In this document: one piece after another, positions 54,792 through 63,777 of the stretch
How the letters are laid out: every line of letters starts with the position of its first letter
How positions within the stretch are numbered: the stretch's first letter is position 1
NCBI RefSeq assembly: GCF_039729015.1
Contig: NZ_CP155792.1
Location: forward strand, 1,884,001 to 1,948,000
Direction: 5' to 3'
Origin: Blastococcus sp. HT6-30
GTDB lineage: Bacteria > Actinomycetota > Actinomycetes > Mycobacteriales > Geodermatophilaceae
DNA length: 64,000 nucleotides
The notes under the pieces: model-generated
The model's database searches: none
The model's input: the letters and a program-made list of their open reading frames with translations, nothing else
Told to the model about the DNA's origin: nothing
Program-made: the position numbers and the translations under genes

Positions 54792-55616
54792 TCACCGGTG
54801 CGCGGCAGCCCGCGCGGCCTCGGTCACGAGGCCGAGAATCCGGTCCGGGACGTCGGCGATGCTGCTGTGGCCGGCGACGGGTAGCAGACGGAACCGGGCG
54901 CCTGGCACCAGGGCCGCCAACCACGCCGACTGGCTGGCGGCGAGGACGTCGTGGGTGCCCTGCGCGATGATCACCGGGCAGTCGACCGCGCGGTAGTCCA
55001 GCGTCGCCTCGGGCAGGACGGCGTACCGCAGCAGCCGCCAGAAGTCCTCCGTCGTCGCGAACTCGCGGACCAGCGCCGCTGCCTCGTCGGCCGGTGTGCG
55101 CCATCCCCGCGCCCGCAGGAAGCCCAGCACGGCCGTGCGGGGGACGGCGAAGCGCAGCAGCGGGCCGGCCACCGGTGCCAGGGCGCCGGTCATCAGTCGT
55201 GCGTTCACGAGCATGGCCGCCTGGTACGCCCGCACCGGCGGTGTCACCGGCCCGGTCGGGGCGATGGCGACCACGGACGCTGCGCGGTGGCGTCGAGCCA
55301 GCTCCAGGGCGATACGGCCGCCGAGGGAGACGCCCAGCACCTGCGGCACGGCGACGCCTTGCCTGTCGAGCTCCCGCTCCACGGCGTCGGTCAGCGCCCC
55401 GACGTCGGGCCGCAGGGGCGCGGGCAGGGCGGGAGATCCGCCCTGGCCAGGCAGGTCGAGCGCCAGCACCTCGTTCCGCCGGGCCAGCGCCGGCAGCACC
55501 GTGCCGAACTCGCCGATGTGACTGGCGAGGCCGGGGAGGAGCACCAGGGTCGGTCCGGTCCCCTCCCGGTGCGCGTTCAGTCTCGGTAGCTCTGCCGCCC
55601 GGTCCACCCGGCACAT
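54792..55616 (-). CDS. alpha/beta hydrolase
   Basis: 274 residues. Oxyanion region LVLLPGLASHIGEF, nucleophile Ser in LGVSLGGRIAL, Asp in IIAQGTHDVLAA, His in PVAGHSSIADVP. Substrate unknown. ATG start. Convergent with the SDR gene and divergent from oleA, so unlikely to be transcribed with the olefin genes. No lid features distinguish lipase from esterase. Confidence 0.82.
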   Translation of the reverse strand: MCRVDRAAELPRLNAHREGTGPTLVLLPGLASHIGEFGTVLPALARRNEVLALDLPGQGGSPALPAPLRPDVGALTDAVERELDRQGVAVPQVLGVSLGGRIALELARRHRAASVVAIAPTGPVTPPVRAYQAAMLVNARLMTGALAPVAGPLLRFAVPRTAVLGFLRARGWRTPADEAAALVREFATTEDFWRLLRYAVLPEATLDYRAVDCPVIIAQGTHDVLAASQSAWLAALVPGARFRLLPVAGHSSIADVPDRILGLVTEAARAAAHR

Positions 55617-55879
55617 TCAACGCGCCGCGCCGAAGGTGATCCCCGTCACCCCGCGTCGGGGCCGGACAGTGGCGCCTGTCGTTCCCCTGCTCGGCCTCCC
55701 GCGTCGCGTCGCGGCCGCCGGCGCCGCTGCCGGACCACCGCCTCCCCCCGGGCACGTCCGGCTGCGATGCTCGAGCCGACGGCCCGGCCGGTGTACCTGT
55801 CGCCCCGACGGGTAAGCGCGCCGGACGAGGGTGGCGCAGGAGGACGACGGCCGCCCGCCGCACCTCACGAGTGGACCTG

Positions 55880-56905
55880 ATGACCGGCAACGCCACACAC
55901 CGATTCAGCAACACCGCGATCCTCACCGTGCAGACGGTGGACGCGTCCCAGGTCGTCACGTCGGCCTCGTTCGACGAACGGCTGGGTGACACCTACCAGC
56001 GCGTCGGGCTGCGCCCCGGGCTGCTGCAGCGGCTCGCGGGCATCGAGGAGCGCCGCTGGTGGGCCGACGGCGTCTCGTTCGTCGACGGCGCGGCGACCGC
56101 GGGCGCCAAGGCGATCAGCGAGAGCGGGGTCGACCCGGCGCACATCGGCCTGATGGTGAACACGTCGGTCAGCCGCAAGCACCTCGAGCCGTCCACGGCC
56201 GTCGCGGTGCACGACGCCCTCGGGCTGCCGAGCTCCTGCCAGAACTTCGACGTGACCAACGCCTGCCTCGGCTTCGTCAACGGCATGGAGCTGGCCGCGG
56301 CGATGATCGACAGCGGGATGGTGGACTACGCGCTGATCGTCAACGGTGAGGACGCACGGCCCGTGCAGGAGCGCACGATCGACCTGCTCAACCGGCCGGA
56401 CACGGTGGCCAAGGACGTGATGGGGCACTTCGCGACCCTCACGCTCGGCTCCGGCGCCGTGGCCATGGTGCTCGGTCGGGCCGATCGGCACCCCGAGGGA
56501 CACCGGCTTGTCGGGTCGGTCAGCCGGGCCGGCACCGAGCACCACCAGCTGTGCACCGGCGACAACGACGGGATGCAGACCGACCTCAAGGGGCTCCTCG
56601 CCGCCGGCCTCGAACTGTCCGGCGAGCTGTGGGCGGACGCCGCGGCCGAGTTCGACTGGGCGCGGGGAATGGACCGCTACGTCATCCACCAGGTCTCCAA
56701 GGTGCACACCGGGGCCCTGTGCGACCGGTTCGGCATCGACCGGGCCCTGGTGCCGACGACCTTCCCGACCCGCGGCAACCTCGGCCCCGCGTCGGTGCCG
56801 TTCACGCTGGCGGGGCAGGCCGACACCCTGGCCGACGGCCACCGCGTGCTGCTGATGGGGATCGGCTCGGGCCTCAACGCCTGCTGCCTGGAGATCGCCT
56901 GGTGA
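55880..56905 (+). CDS. oleA: OleA, thiolase-fold enzyme for head-to-head acyl-CoA condensation
   Basis: 341 residues. OleA joins two fatty acyl-CoA molecules by Claisen condensation to a beta-keto acid, the first step of long-chain olefin synthesis. Visible catalytic residues: E103 (HLEPSTAVA), C129 in TNACLGFVNG, H270 in YVIHQVSKVH, N300 in RGNLGPASVPF. RPGLLQRLAGIEERRWWADG is typical of OleA rather than FabH. The ATG was preferred over a GTG three codons upstream. First gene of oleA-oleBC-oleD; its stop overlaps the next start. Confidence 0.93.
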   Translation: MTGNATHRFSNTAILTVQTVDASQVVTSASFDERLGDTYQRVGLRPGLLQRLAGIEERRWWADGVSFVDGAATAGAKAISESGVDPAHIGLMVNTSVSRKHLEPSTAVAVHDALGLPSSCQNFDVTNACLGFVNGMELAAAMIDSGMVDYALIVNGEDARPVQERTIDLLNRPDTVAKDVMGHFATLTLGSGAVAMVLGRADRHPEGHRLVGSVSRAGTEHHQLCTGDNDGMQTDLKGLLAAGLELSGELWADAAAEFDWARGMDRYVIHQVSKVHTGALCDRFGIDRALVPTTFPTRGNLGPASVPFTLAGQADTLADGHRVLLMGIGSGLNACCLEIAW

Positions 56906-59511
56906 CAGTGGGCGCGACGGTCCGGCTGCCGGGCCTGGACCCGTCATGGTCGCGGTGGGTCGCCGTTCCCGGGGCGGACGGCGGCAAGCACCTGTGGCAC
57001 GTGCTCGACAACGGTGTGACCGACCCGGTCGGCACCTTGCTCTGCGTGCACGGCAACCCCACCTGGTCCTACCTGTGGCGCCGGATCGTCGCCGCCGCCC
57101 CGCCGGGGTGGCGTGTCCTCGCCCCCGACCAGCTGGGCATGGGCTGGTCCGAGCGGCCGGCCGCGCCGCGGACCCTGACCCAGCGGGTCGCCGATCTCGG
57201 GGACCTCACCGCCGCGCTGGGCATCACCGGCCCGGTCGTCACGGTCGCCCACGACTGGGGCGGCATCATCTCCCTCGGCTGGGCGCTCGAGCACCGCCAG
57301 GACGTGCGCGGCGTGGTCCTCACCAACACCGCCGTGGCCATGCCGGAGGGCGACCTGGGGCCCGCGCTCATCCGGCTGGCGCACGCGCCGGGCCTGCGCA
57401 CCGCCGTCACCGTCGGCAGCTCGGTGTTCGTCCGCGGGGCGACGGCGCTGTCGTCGCCGCGGCTGCCCCGGGAGATCCGCCGGGCCTACGCGCAGCCCTA
57501 CCCGTCGGCCGCGCGGCGCCGGGCCGTGGGCGAGTTCGTCGCCGACATCCCCTTCCGGCCGGGACACCCCTCCCGTCCGGCGCAGGAGGCCATCGCCGAG
57601 GGCATCCGCACGCTCGACGTCCCGGCGCTCCTCCTGTGGGGCCCTCGCGACCCGGTCTTCGGGGAGAAGTACCTGACCGACCTGCGCGAGCGCCTTCCCC
57701 AGGCGGACGTGCACCGCTACGAGGGCGCCTCCCACCTCCTCCCCGAGGACGCGCCCCAGTACGCCCAGGCGGTGGCCACCTGGGTGACCGACACGTTCGC
57801 CGCGCCGGACGCCACGGCGGCGGGCAGCCGCGGTGCGTCGGCCGAGCCGGCCCGGCCCTGGGCGGCCCTGGCCGCCCGCTCGGACGACGACTCCCCGGCG
57901 GTCGTGCAGACCGGCGGGGGCTCGGTCACCTGGGCGCAGCTGGCCCACCGGGTCGCCGACCTCGCCGCCGGCCTGGCGGCGGCCGGGGTCCGTCCGGGAG
58001 ACCGGGTGGCGCTCCTGCTGGAACCATCGGCGGACCTGACGGCAGCGGTCTACGCCACCTGGCGCGCGGGCGCCGTCATCGTGGTCGCCGACAAGGGGCT
58101 CGGCTTGCGAGGCATGCGCCGCGCGCTCCGGGGAGCAGCGCCGGACCACGTCCTGGGCAGCACCGCCGGCCTGGTCGCCGCACGGGCGATGGGGCTGGCC
58201 GGGACGCGCATCGTCGCGGGGCGATCGACGGCTGGACTCCGCCGGGTGCTCCACGCCGAGCACGACCTGACCTCGCTGGAGGCCCTCGGCCGGTCGTCGG
58301 CCGCGCCGGCGGAGGTCCCGACGGACTCCGACTGCGCGGTCGTCTTCACCTCGGGGGCAACCGGCCCCGCCAAGGGCGTGGTCTACACGCAACGACAGGT
58401 CGGCGCTCAGCTGGAGCTGGTCCGCACGGCCTACGGCCTCACCCGGGGCGACTCGCTCGTGGCCGCGTTCGCCCCCTTCTCCATCCTCGGGCCGGGGCTC
58501 GGGATCGCCTCGTCCGTCCCCGACATCGACGTCACGGCGCCCGGCACGCTCACCGCCGCGAAGCTGGCCGACGCGGCGGCCGCCGTGGACGCCACGGTCG
58601 TCTTCGCCGCGCCCGCTGCCCTGCGGCACGTCGCCGCCACCACCGCGCAGCTGACCGGGGAGCAGCGCTCGGCGTTGAGCCGGGTGCGGCTGCTCATGTC
58701 GGCCGGAGCGCCCGTGTCGACACCGCTCCTGCGCTCCCTCCGCGGGACGTTCCCGCAGGCCGAAGCGCACACGCCGTACGGCATGACCGAGGCGCTCCCG
58801 GTCACCGACGTCTCCCTGGACGACGTCGAGGTCGCCGGACCGGGGAATGGCGTCTGCGTCGGCCGCCCGGTGCCCGGTGTCGAGGTCCGGATCAGCCCAC
58901 TCTCCCCGCTGGGGGCCGCTGACGGCCCGCTCACCGAGGCTCCCCACACTCCCGGCGAGGTCTGCGTGCGCGCCCCGCACGTGAAGGACCGCTACGACGC
59001 ACTGTGGGCCACCGAGCGGGCGGCCACCCGGGATCCGGGATGGCACCGCACCGGGGACGTCGGGCACCTGGACGGCGCGGGACGGCTCTGGATAGAGGGC
59101 CGGCTGGCGCACGTGATCAGCACCGCGGACGGACCGGTGACCCCGGTCGGCCCCGAGCAGCGGATCGAGCGCCTGGACGCCGTCTCCGCTGCGGCGGTCG
59201 TCGGCGTCGGCCCGGAAGGCGCGCAGGTGGTCGTCGCCGTCGTCGTGCCCAGCGACGGCGCCGGGCGACGGCGCCGTCGCCACCGGGTGGGAGCTGGTGC
59301 CGAGCGGCTGACCGCGGCGCCGGTCGAGCTCGCCGACCGGGTCCGGGACGCGGCCGGTACCGGCCTCGCCGCCGTCCTCGAGACGAAGGCGCTCCCGGTC
59401 GACATCCGGCACCAGTCGAAGGTCGACCGGACGGCACTGGCACGCCGGGCAACCCGAACTCTCTCCGGCACGCCAGTCCGTTGGGCGACCCGGAACGGCG
59501 AAAGGGCGTGA
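56902..59511 (+). CDS. oleBC: OleBC fusion: beta-lactone decarboxylase + beta-lactone synthetase
   Basis: 869 residues, two enzymes in one chain. Residues 1-300 are OleB, a haloalkane-dehalogenase-like alpha/beta hydrolase with CVHGNPTWSYLWR, nucleophile D118 in AHDWGG, D250 in WGPRDPVFGEKY and H278 in EGASHLLPED; it releases CO2 from the beta-lactone to give the alkene. Residues from about 315 are OleC, an AMP-ligase-fold beta-lactone synthetase with VVFTSGATGPAKGVVYT, PYGMTEALPVT and HRTGDVGHLDGAGRLW. The fusion is known from Micrococcus and other actinobacteria. GTGA overlap on both ends. Confidence 0.93.
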   Translation: MTVGATVRLPGLDPSWSRWVAVPGADGGKHLWHVLDNGVTDPVGTLLCVHGNPTWSYLWRRIVAAAPPGWRVLAPDQLGMGWSERPAAPRTLTQRVADLGDLTAALGITGPVVTVAHDWGGIISLGWALEHRQDVRGVVLTNTAVAMPEGDLGPALIRLAHAPGLRTAVTVGSSVFVRGATALSSPRLPREIRRAYAQPYPSAARRRAVGEFVADIPFRPGHPSRPAQEAIAEGIRTLDVPALLLWGPRDPVFGEKYLTDLRERLPQADVHRYEGASHLLPEDAPQYAQAVATWVTDTFAAPDATAAGSRGASAEPARPWAALAARSDDDSPAVVQTGGGSVTWAQLAHRVADLAAGLAAAGVRPGDRVALLLEPSADLTAAVYATWRAGAVIVVADKGLGLRGMRRALRGAAPDHVLGSTAGLVAARAMGLAGTRIVAGRSTAGLRRVLHAEHDLTSLEALGRSSAAPAEVPTDSDCAVVFTSGATGPAKGVVYTQRQVGAQLELVRTAYGLTRGDSLVAAFAPFSILGPGLGIASSVPDIDVTAPGTLTAAKLADAAAAVDATVVFAAPAALRHVAATTAQLTGEQRSALSRVRLLMSAGAPVSTPLLRSLRGTFPQAEAHTPYGMTEALPVTDVSLDDVEVAGPGNGVCVGRPVPGVEVRISPLSPLGAADGPLTEAPHTPGEVCVRAPHVKDRYDALWATERAATRDPGWHRTGDVGHLDGAGRLWIEGRLAHVISTADGPVTPVGPEQRIERLDAVSAAAVVGVGPEGAQVVVAVVVPSDGAGRRRRRHRVGAGAERLTAAPVELADRVRDAAGTGLAAVLETKALPVDIRHQSKVDRTALARRATRTLSGTPVRWATRNGERA

Positions 59512-60542
59512 AGGTCCTGGTCACGGGCGCGAGCGGATTGCTCGGCCGGGTCACCGCCCAGCGCCTGCTCGCACGGGGCGACGAGGTGACGGTCCTCCAG
59601 CGCCGTCCCTCGGGCCTGCCCTGCTCCGAGGTGCTCGGGGACATCGCCGATCCCTCCTTGGTGGCACGGGCCGCCGTCGGGCAGGACGCCGTCGTCCACC
59701 TCGCCGCGAAGGTGGACGTGACCGGGAAGTGGGAGGAGTACGCGCGGACCAACGTCCAGGGCACGAGGAACGTCGTCGCCGCCTGCTCCGCCGAGGGCGT
59801 CGAGCGGCTGGTGCACGTGTCGTCGCCCTCGGTCTCGCACGCCGGGTCACCCCTGTTCGGGGCGGGGGCAGATCCCGCCGATCCAGCCCGGGCGCGTGGC
59901 GCCTACTCGAGGTCCAAGGCGGTGGCCGAACAGGTTGCGCTCGACGCGGACTCGGCTGCCCTTGCGGTGCTGGTCCTCCGCCCGCACCTGGTGTGGGGCC
60001 CCGGCGACGAGCAGCTCGTGGCGCGGATCATCGCGCGGGCCAGGAGCGGCCGCCTCCCGCTCATCGGTTCCGGCACGGCCCTGATCGACACCACGTACAT
60101 CGACAACGCCGCTGCCGCCGTCCTGGCAGGGGTCGACGCGTGCGGGCCCGTCCACGGGGAAGCACTGGTGGTCTCCAACGGTGAACCCCGCACGGTGGAC
60201 GAGATCCTGCGACGGCTGTGCGCGGCAGCCGGCGTGCCCGGACCACGGGGTCGAGTGCCCGCGCACGCAGCCTGGCTGGCCGGCGCCGTGGTGGAGAAGA
60301 GCTGGTCAGCTCTCGGCCGTCGGTCGACTCCTCCACTGACCCGGTTCCTCACCGAGCAGCTGACGACGGCGCACTGGTTCGACCAGCGGCGGACCCGGAG
60401 CGCGCTCGGCTGGCGGCCGGAGGTCGGCCTCGACGCGGGATTCGCCCAGCTGGCTGCCTGGTACGGCGGTTCGGGCACAGGGGCGGGCCCCCGGGTCGGG
60501 CACCGTCAGCCGCCTCACGGCGCCGGCCGTGTGGGTACGTAG
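59508..60542 (+). CDS. oleD: OleD, NADPH-dependent beta-keto acid reductase
   Basis: 344 residues, extended short-chain dehydrogenase. VTGASGLLGRVTAQRLL at the N-terminus, VHLAAKVDVTGKWEEY, YSRSKAVAEQ with catalytic Tyr and Lys. OleD reduces the beta-keto acid from OleA to the beta-hydroxy acid used by OleC. The last residues (GAGRVGT) and the stop codon lie inside dispersed repeat copy C, so the C-terminus may have been altered by the repeat. The start overlaps the oleBC stop (GTGA). Confidence 0.9.
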   Translation: MKVLVTGASGLLGRVTAQRLLARGDEVTVLQRRPSGLPCSEVLGDIADPSLVARAAVGQDAVVHLAAKVDVTGKWEEYARTNVQGTRNVVAACSAEGVERLVHVSSPSVSHAGSPLFGAGADPADPARARGAYSRSKAVAEQVALDADSAALAVLVLRPHLVWGPGDEQLVARIIARARSGRLPLIGSGTALIDTTYIDNAAAAVLAGVDACGPVHGEALVVSNGEPRTVDEILRRLCAAAGVPGPRGRVPAHAAWLAGAVVEKSWSALGRRSTPPLTRFLTEQLTTAHWFDQRRTRSALGWRPEVGLDAGFAQLAAWYGGSGTGAGPRVGHRQPPHGAGRVGT

Positions 60543-60565
60543 CGCGTCGCCCCTCGGACACCGAG
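60529..60565 (+). repeat. dispersed tRNA-Leu-like repeat, copy C
   Basis: 37 bases with three differences from copy B. It contains the oleD stop codon and ends one base before the GTG of the LuxR fragment. Core CGCCCCTCGGACACCGAG shared with the tRNA-Leu 3' end. Confidence 0.8.
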
Positions 60566-60781
60566 GTGGACCTCGGCGGGCGGGATCTCGGCCTGACCGG
60601 CCGGGAGGTCGCCGTCCTGCAACCGCTGGGGCCGGGCCTGACCGCCGCGTCGATCGCCCGGCGGCTGGGCTCCTCACCACGAACCGTGCACGAGCACCTG
60701 GGGCGCGTGTACCGCACGCTCGGCGTCGGGGACCGGCTCGTGGCGGTGCAGCGGGCCCGCGATCTAGGCCTGCTCACCTAG
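60566..60781 (+). pseudogene. LuxR-type helix-turn-helix fragment
   Basis: 71 residues from a GTG immediately after repeat copy C: LGLTGREVAVLQPLGPGLTA, then ASIARRLGSSPRTVHEHLGR and VYRTLGVGDRLVAVQRARDLGLL. This is the C-terminal DNA-binding domain of a LuxR/NarL regulator; the N-terminal sensory or receiver domain is missing, apparently lost at the repeat. A free-standing small regulator is possible but no ribosome binding site is evident. Confidence 0.6.
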
Positions 60782-60859
60782 CTCCACCGCACAGCCGATG
60801 GCGCCGCGTGCTGGCGAACGGTGCGGACGAGCTCCGGCATCGCTGTGCAAGGGTTGGGC

Positions 60860-62236
60860 ATGGTTTCCTCTTCGCGCGGGGCTGCCGAGTTGGTGGACGA
60901 GCTGGGACGGCTGCTGCTGGGGGCGCCGATTCCGCTGTCGGTGCGGTGCTGGGACGGCTCGGAGTCCGTCGTCCAGGGGGCCCCGACTCTGGTCGTGCGC
61001 CACCCGCGCGCCCTGCGCCGGTTGGTCTACGCGCCCGGGGAGCTGGGGCTCGCCCGCGCCTACGTCAGCGGGGATCTCGACATCGAGGGGGACGTCTACG
61101 CGGCGCTGAGCTTTCCGGATCGGCTGCCGGCCCGCCCGGAGCTACGCCTGGACCGGGCGGCCCTCGCCCGGCTGGCCGGCCCGCTCCTGCGACTGGGGGT
61201 GCTCGGCCCGCCCCCTGCGCCGCCGCCCGAAGAGGCTCGGCTGCGCGGGATCCGGCACTCGCTCGGGCGGGACCGGAGCGCCATCAGCCACCACTACGAC
61301 ATCGGGAACGACTTCTACCGGCTCCTGCTGGGGCCCTCACTCGTGTACAGCTGCGCCTACTTCCCCGAGCCGACGGCGACGCTGGAGCAGGCGCAAGAGG
61401 CCAAACTCGACCTCGTCTGCCGCAAGTTGGACCTGCAACCCGGGATGCGGCTGCTCGACGTCGGGTGCGGCTGGGGCTCGCTGGCCCTGCACGCCGCCGC
61501 CCGGTACGGGGTGTCGGTGACCGGGGTGACCATCTCCGCCGCCCAGGCCGAGCTGGCCACCCGCCGCGTGGCCGAGGCAGGCCTCTCCGAGAGCGTCGAG
61601 GTCCGGCAGCAGGACTACCGGGAGGTCGTGGACGGGCCCTTCGACGCGATCGCCTCGATCGGGATGGCCGAGCACGTGGGCCTCGCCCAGTTGCCGGCCT
61701 ACGCCGCACAACTCCACGCGCTGCTGCGCCCCGGTGGCCGGCTGCTCAACCACGCGATCGCGCGCGGCCCGGCAGCCGGGCCGGACCGCCCGGATCCCGG
61801 CTCGTTCCTCACTCGCTACGTCTTTCCCGACGGAGAGCTGCAGCCGCTGGCCACCCACGTGCGGGTGCTGGAGGAGGCGGGTCTCGAGGTCTGCGACGTC
61901 GAGGCGCTCCGCCGGCACTACGCGCTCACCTGCCGGGCCTGGGTGAACAACCTCGAGCGCGGATGGGACGACGCCGTCCGGCTCTCCTCCCCCGGCCGGG
62001 CCCGGGTGTGGCGGCTCTACCTGGCAGGATCGGCGCTGGCGTTCGAGGGCCGCCGGGTCGGCGTGAACCAGGTCCTGGCGATCAAGCCAGGACTTCCCGG
62101 AGACGACCGGGTCCCGCTGACCCGTCCGGACTGGAGCGCCCGCGCAGTGCGGGGAGCTCACCAGCCGGGCAACGGCTCAGCCGCAGGACGTCGCGGCGGA
62201 TCAGCGGCGGCAGCCGGTGACCCGTTCGTCCCCTGA
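60860..62236 (+). CDS. cyclopropane-fatty-acyl-phospholipid synthase-like methyltransferase
   Basis: 458 residues. ISHHYDIGNDFYRLLLGPSLVYSCAYF is the hallmark of the family, then RLLDVGCGWGSLALHAA near residues 197-213 (SAM site), GVTISAAQAELA, IGMAEHVG and a C-terminal HYALTCRAWVNNLERGWDDA. It transfers a methylene from SAM to a membrane lipid double bond, forming cyclopropane or related branches. The ATG was chosen because AAGGG is eight bases upstream; in-frame GTG at 60821 and 60845 are possible. It is bracketed by repeats C and D. Products of the ole genes contain alkenes, but a link is speculative. Confidence 0.88.
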   Translation: MVSSSRGAAELVDELGRLLLGAPIPLSVRCWDGSESVVQGAPTLVVRHPRALRRLVYAPGELGLARAYVSGDLDIEGDVYAALSFPDRLPARPELRLDRAALARLAGPLLRLGVLGPPPAPPPEEARLRGIRHSLGRDRSAISHHYDIGNDFYRLLLGPSLVYSCAYFPEPTATLEQAQEAKLDLVCRKLDLQPGMRLLDVGCGWGSLALHAAARYGVSVTGVTISAAQAELATRRVAEAGLSESVEVRQQDYREVVDGPFDAIASIGMAEHVGLAQLPAYAAQLHALLRPGGRLLNHAIARGPAAGPDRPDPGSFLTRYVFPDGELQPLATHVRVLEEAGLEVCDVEALRRHYALTCRAWVNNLERGWDDAVRLSSPGRARVWRLYLAGSALAFEGRRVGVNQVLAIKPGLPGDDRVPLTRPDWSARAVRGAHQPGNGSAAGRRGGSAAAAGDPFVP

Positions 62237-62317
62237 GGCCCATCGTCACCCGGTGACCACGGCGGTCGGCTCCCCGCGACGGGCTGGAGTGCGGCGATCA
62301 GCTGACGCCGGACCCGA

Positions 62318-62346
62318 GCGTAGGGAGCGAGCCGCCCCTCGGACAC
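62318..62346 (+). repeat. dispersed tRNA-Leu-like repeat, copy D (partial)
   Basis: 29 bases, 25 identical to the aligned part of copy B. Ends in CGCCCCTCGGACAC; the following GTGC diverges from the family. Confidence 0.65.
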
Positions 62347-62586
62347 GTGCACGCCCCGGTCGGGACTGCCCCGAGTCCAGTTGACTCGTCGGGTGGGATG
62401 GTCCGGCCGCGGCGAGGTCGAGCGCCGAGGGCGAGCCACTTCTGCACGATCGGGGACGTCTACCACGACCGGATGTCGGGCGCCATCGACTCCCGGGTGA
62501 AGGCGTCGTGGCGGTCGCGGCGCTGAGACATTGCCCGCGAAAAGCTCCCCTCGCTGCCGGTTCTGCTCGTCGGGAGGGTGTGCGCA

Positions 62587-62622
62587 GGGCGGAGGTGACC
62601 TGGGCGGAGGTGACCTGGGCGG
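62587..62622 (+). repeat. tandem repeat, 15-bp unit
   Basis: GGGCGGAGGTGACCT occurs twice without mismatch, then a partial third unit (GGGCGG). Copy number is likely to vary between strains. Confidence 0.85.
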
Positions 62623-62663
62623 TCGCCGGCGGCCGGTCACCCTGACACACGAGACCACCTGTG

Positions 62664-63572
62664 TCACGAACGCGTCGTCAGGCCTCGCCGCAGCTCGTCC
62701 ATCGCCTGCGCGAGGCTGACTCGCGGCGCCCAGCCCCACCCGCGCGCGCGGTCGGTGCGCAACTGCCCCGTCCAGGCCGGCTCGTCGGTCCACTCCGGCT
62801 CGACGCCCAACGCCTCGGTCACCGTGCCCAGGTAGTCCCGCCACGTCGCCGGCTCGCCCGCGACGATGACCGCAGTCGTGCCACCGGCCACAGGGCCTCG
62901 CGCCGCGTCGTCGCCGGCCGGAACGGCGCCCGTGGCGAGGTCCGCGATCAGGTCCGCCAGGTCCTCGACGTGCACCCAGGGCCAGGTCTGCGCCGGGTTT
63001 GCCCGGCGATCCCCGTCGCGGATCTGCTGCGGTCGCAGCGCGTTCCAGACCGACGTCTCGCCGGCTCCCATGATCGCCGGCGGGCGCACCAGCACGGTCG
63101 TGAGCCCGCCGACCTCTGCCAGGGCGGCGTCGGTGGCGTTCTTGGTGTCGGGGTAGTCCCCGCTCCCCTCGGGCAGGAGAGCACCGTCCTCGGCCACGTC
63201 CCCGACGCCGGCCGAGCGGTCGTAGACCCCGGCCGTGGAGACGTGCACCAGCCGGGCGACACCGGCGTCCCGGGCAGCCCGGGCGAGGACCGGCGTGCCC
63301 TCCACGGCCACCCGGTGCTGCACCTCCCGGGGCGAGCCCATCGGATGCACCGTCGTGACCACCGCGTCGGCGCCCCGGCTCACCTCGCGGGCGAAGCCCT
63401 CGTCGGCGAAGTCCCCGACGTGCTCGGTGACCCCGTCGAAGGCGGGCGCGCTGCCCTCGCGGCGGACGACGGCGCGCACCCGCGCCGACCGCTCGACCAG
63501 CGCCCGGCACACCGCGGTGCCCACCAAGCCGTTCGCACCGGTCACCACGACGACGGGAGACGGAGTGGTCAT
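62664..63572 (-). CDS. NAD-dependent epimerase/dehydratase family protein
   Basis: 302 residues, extended SDR. VVTGANGLVGTAVCRAL at the N-terminus binds NAD(P), then VVTTVHPMGSPREVQH, VHVSTAGVYDR with Ser and a YPDTKNATD segment carrying the Tyr-xxx-Lys pair, so catalysis is plausible. Substrate unknown; the family includes nucleotide-sugar epimerases and ketoreductases. ATG start follows GGAGGG at short spacing. Not in an operon. Confidence 0.85.
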   Translation of the reverse strand: MTTPSPVVVVTGANGLVGTAVCRALVERSARVRAVVRREGSAPAFDGVTEHVGDFADEGFAREVSRGADAVVTTVHPMGSPREVQHRVAVEGTPVLARAARDAGVARLVHVSTAGVYDRSAGVGDVAEDGALLPEGSGDYPDTKNATDAALAEVGGLTTVLVRPPAIMGAGETSVWNALRPQQIRDGDRRANPAQTWPWVHVEDLADLIADLATGAVPAGDDAARGPVAGGTTAVIVAGEPATWRDYLGTVTEALGVEPEWTDEPAWTGQLRTDRARGWGWAPRVSLAQAMDELRRGLTTRS

Positions 63573-63777
63573 GCCCTCCACACTGCCAGCCGCCACCCGA
63601 CGACGCCCGCTCTGCAGCACGTCGTCGCAGCGCCTCCGAGCGCCCGGCACTCACCGGGCCGGCCGGTCGGACTGCGGCAAGCAACGCGCCAAAGCCCGGC
63701 GAAACACCCCTCGCATCGAGAGGTCGCTCGTCGCCTGCCGACACCGAGCGAGAGCTCCCACCTCGGGACGGCGAGGG

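Larger units (their letters stand above)
62237..62663. other. gene-free stretch with repeat D and a 15-bp tandem repeat
   Basis: Contains dispersed repeat copy D and two exact tandem copies of a 15-base unit. No supported gene on either strand. Confidence 0.5.

Noticed and set aside
60860-62236. Mycolic acid synthase role for the cyclopropane-synthase-like gene
   Set aside because: The protein looks like the general cyclopropane fatty acid synthase type, and no mycolate genes are in the window; mycolates are not expected in this lineage.
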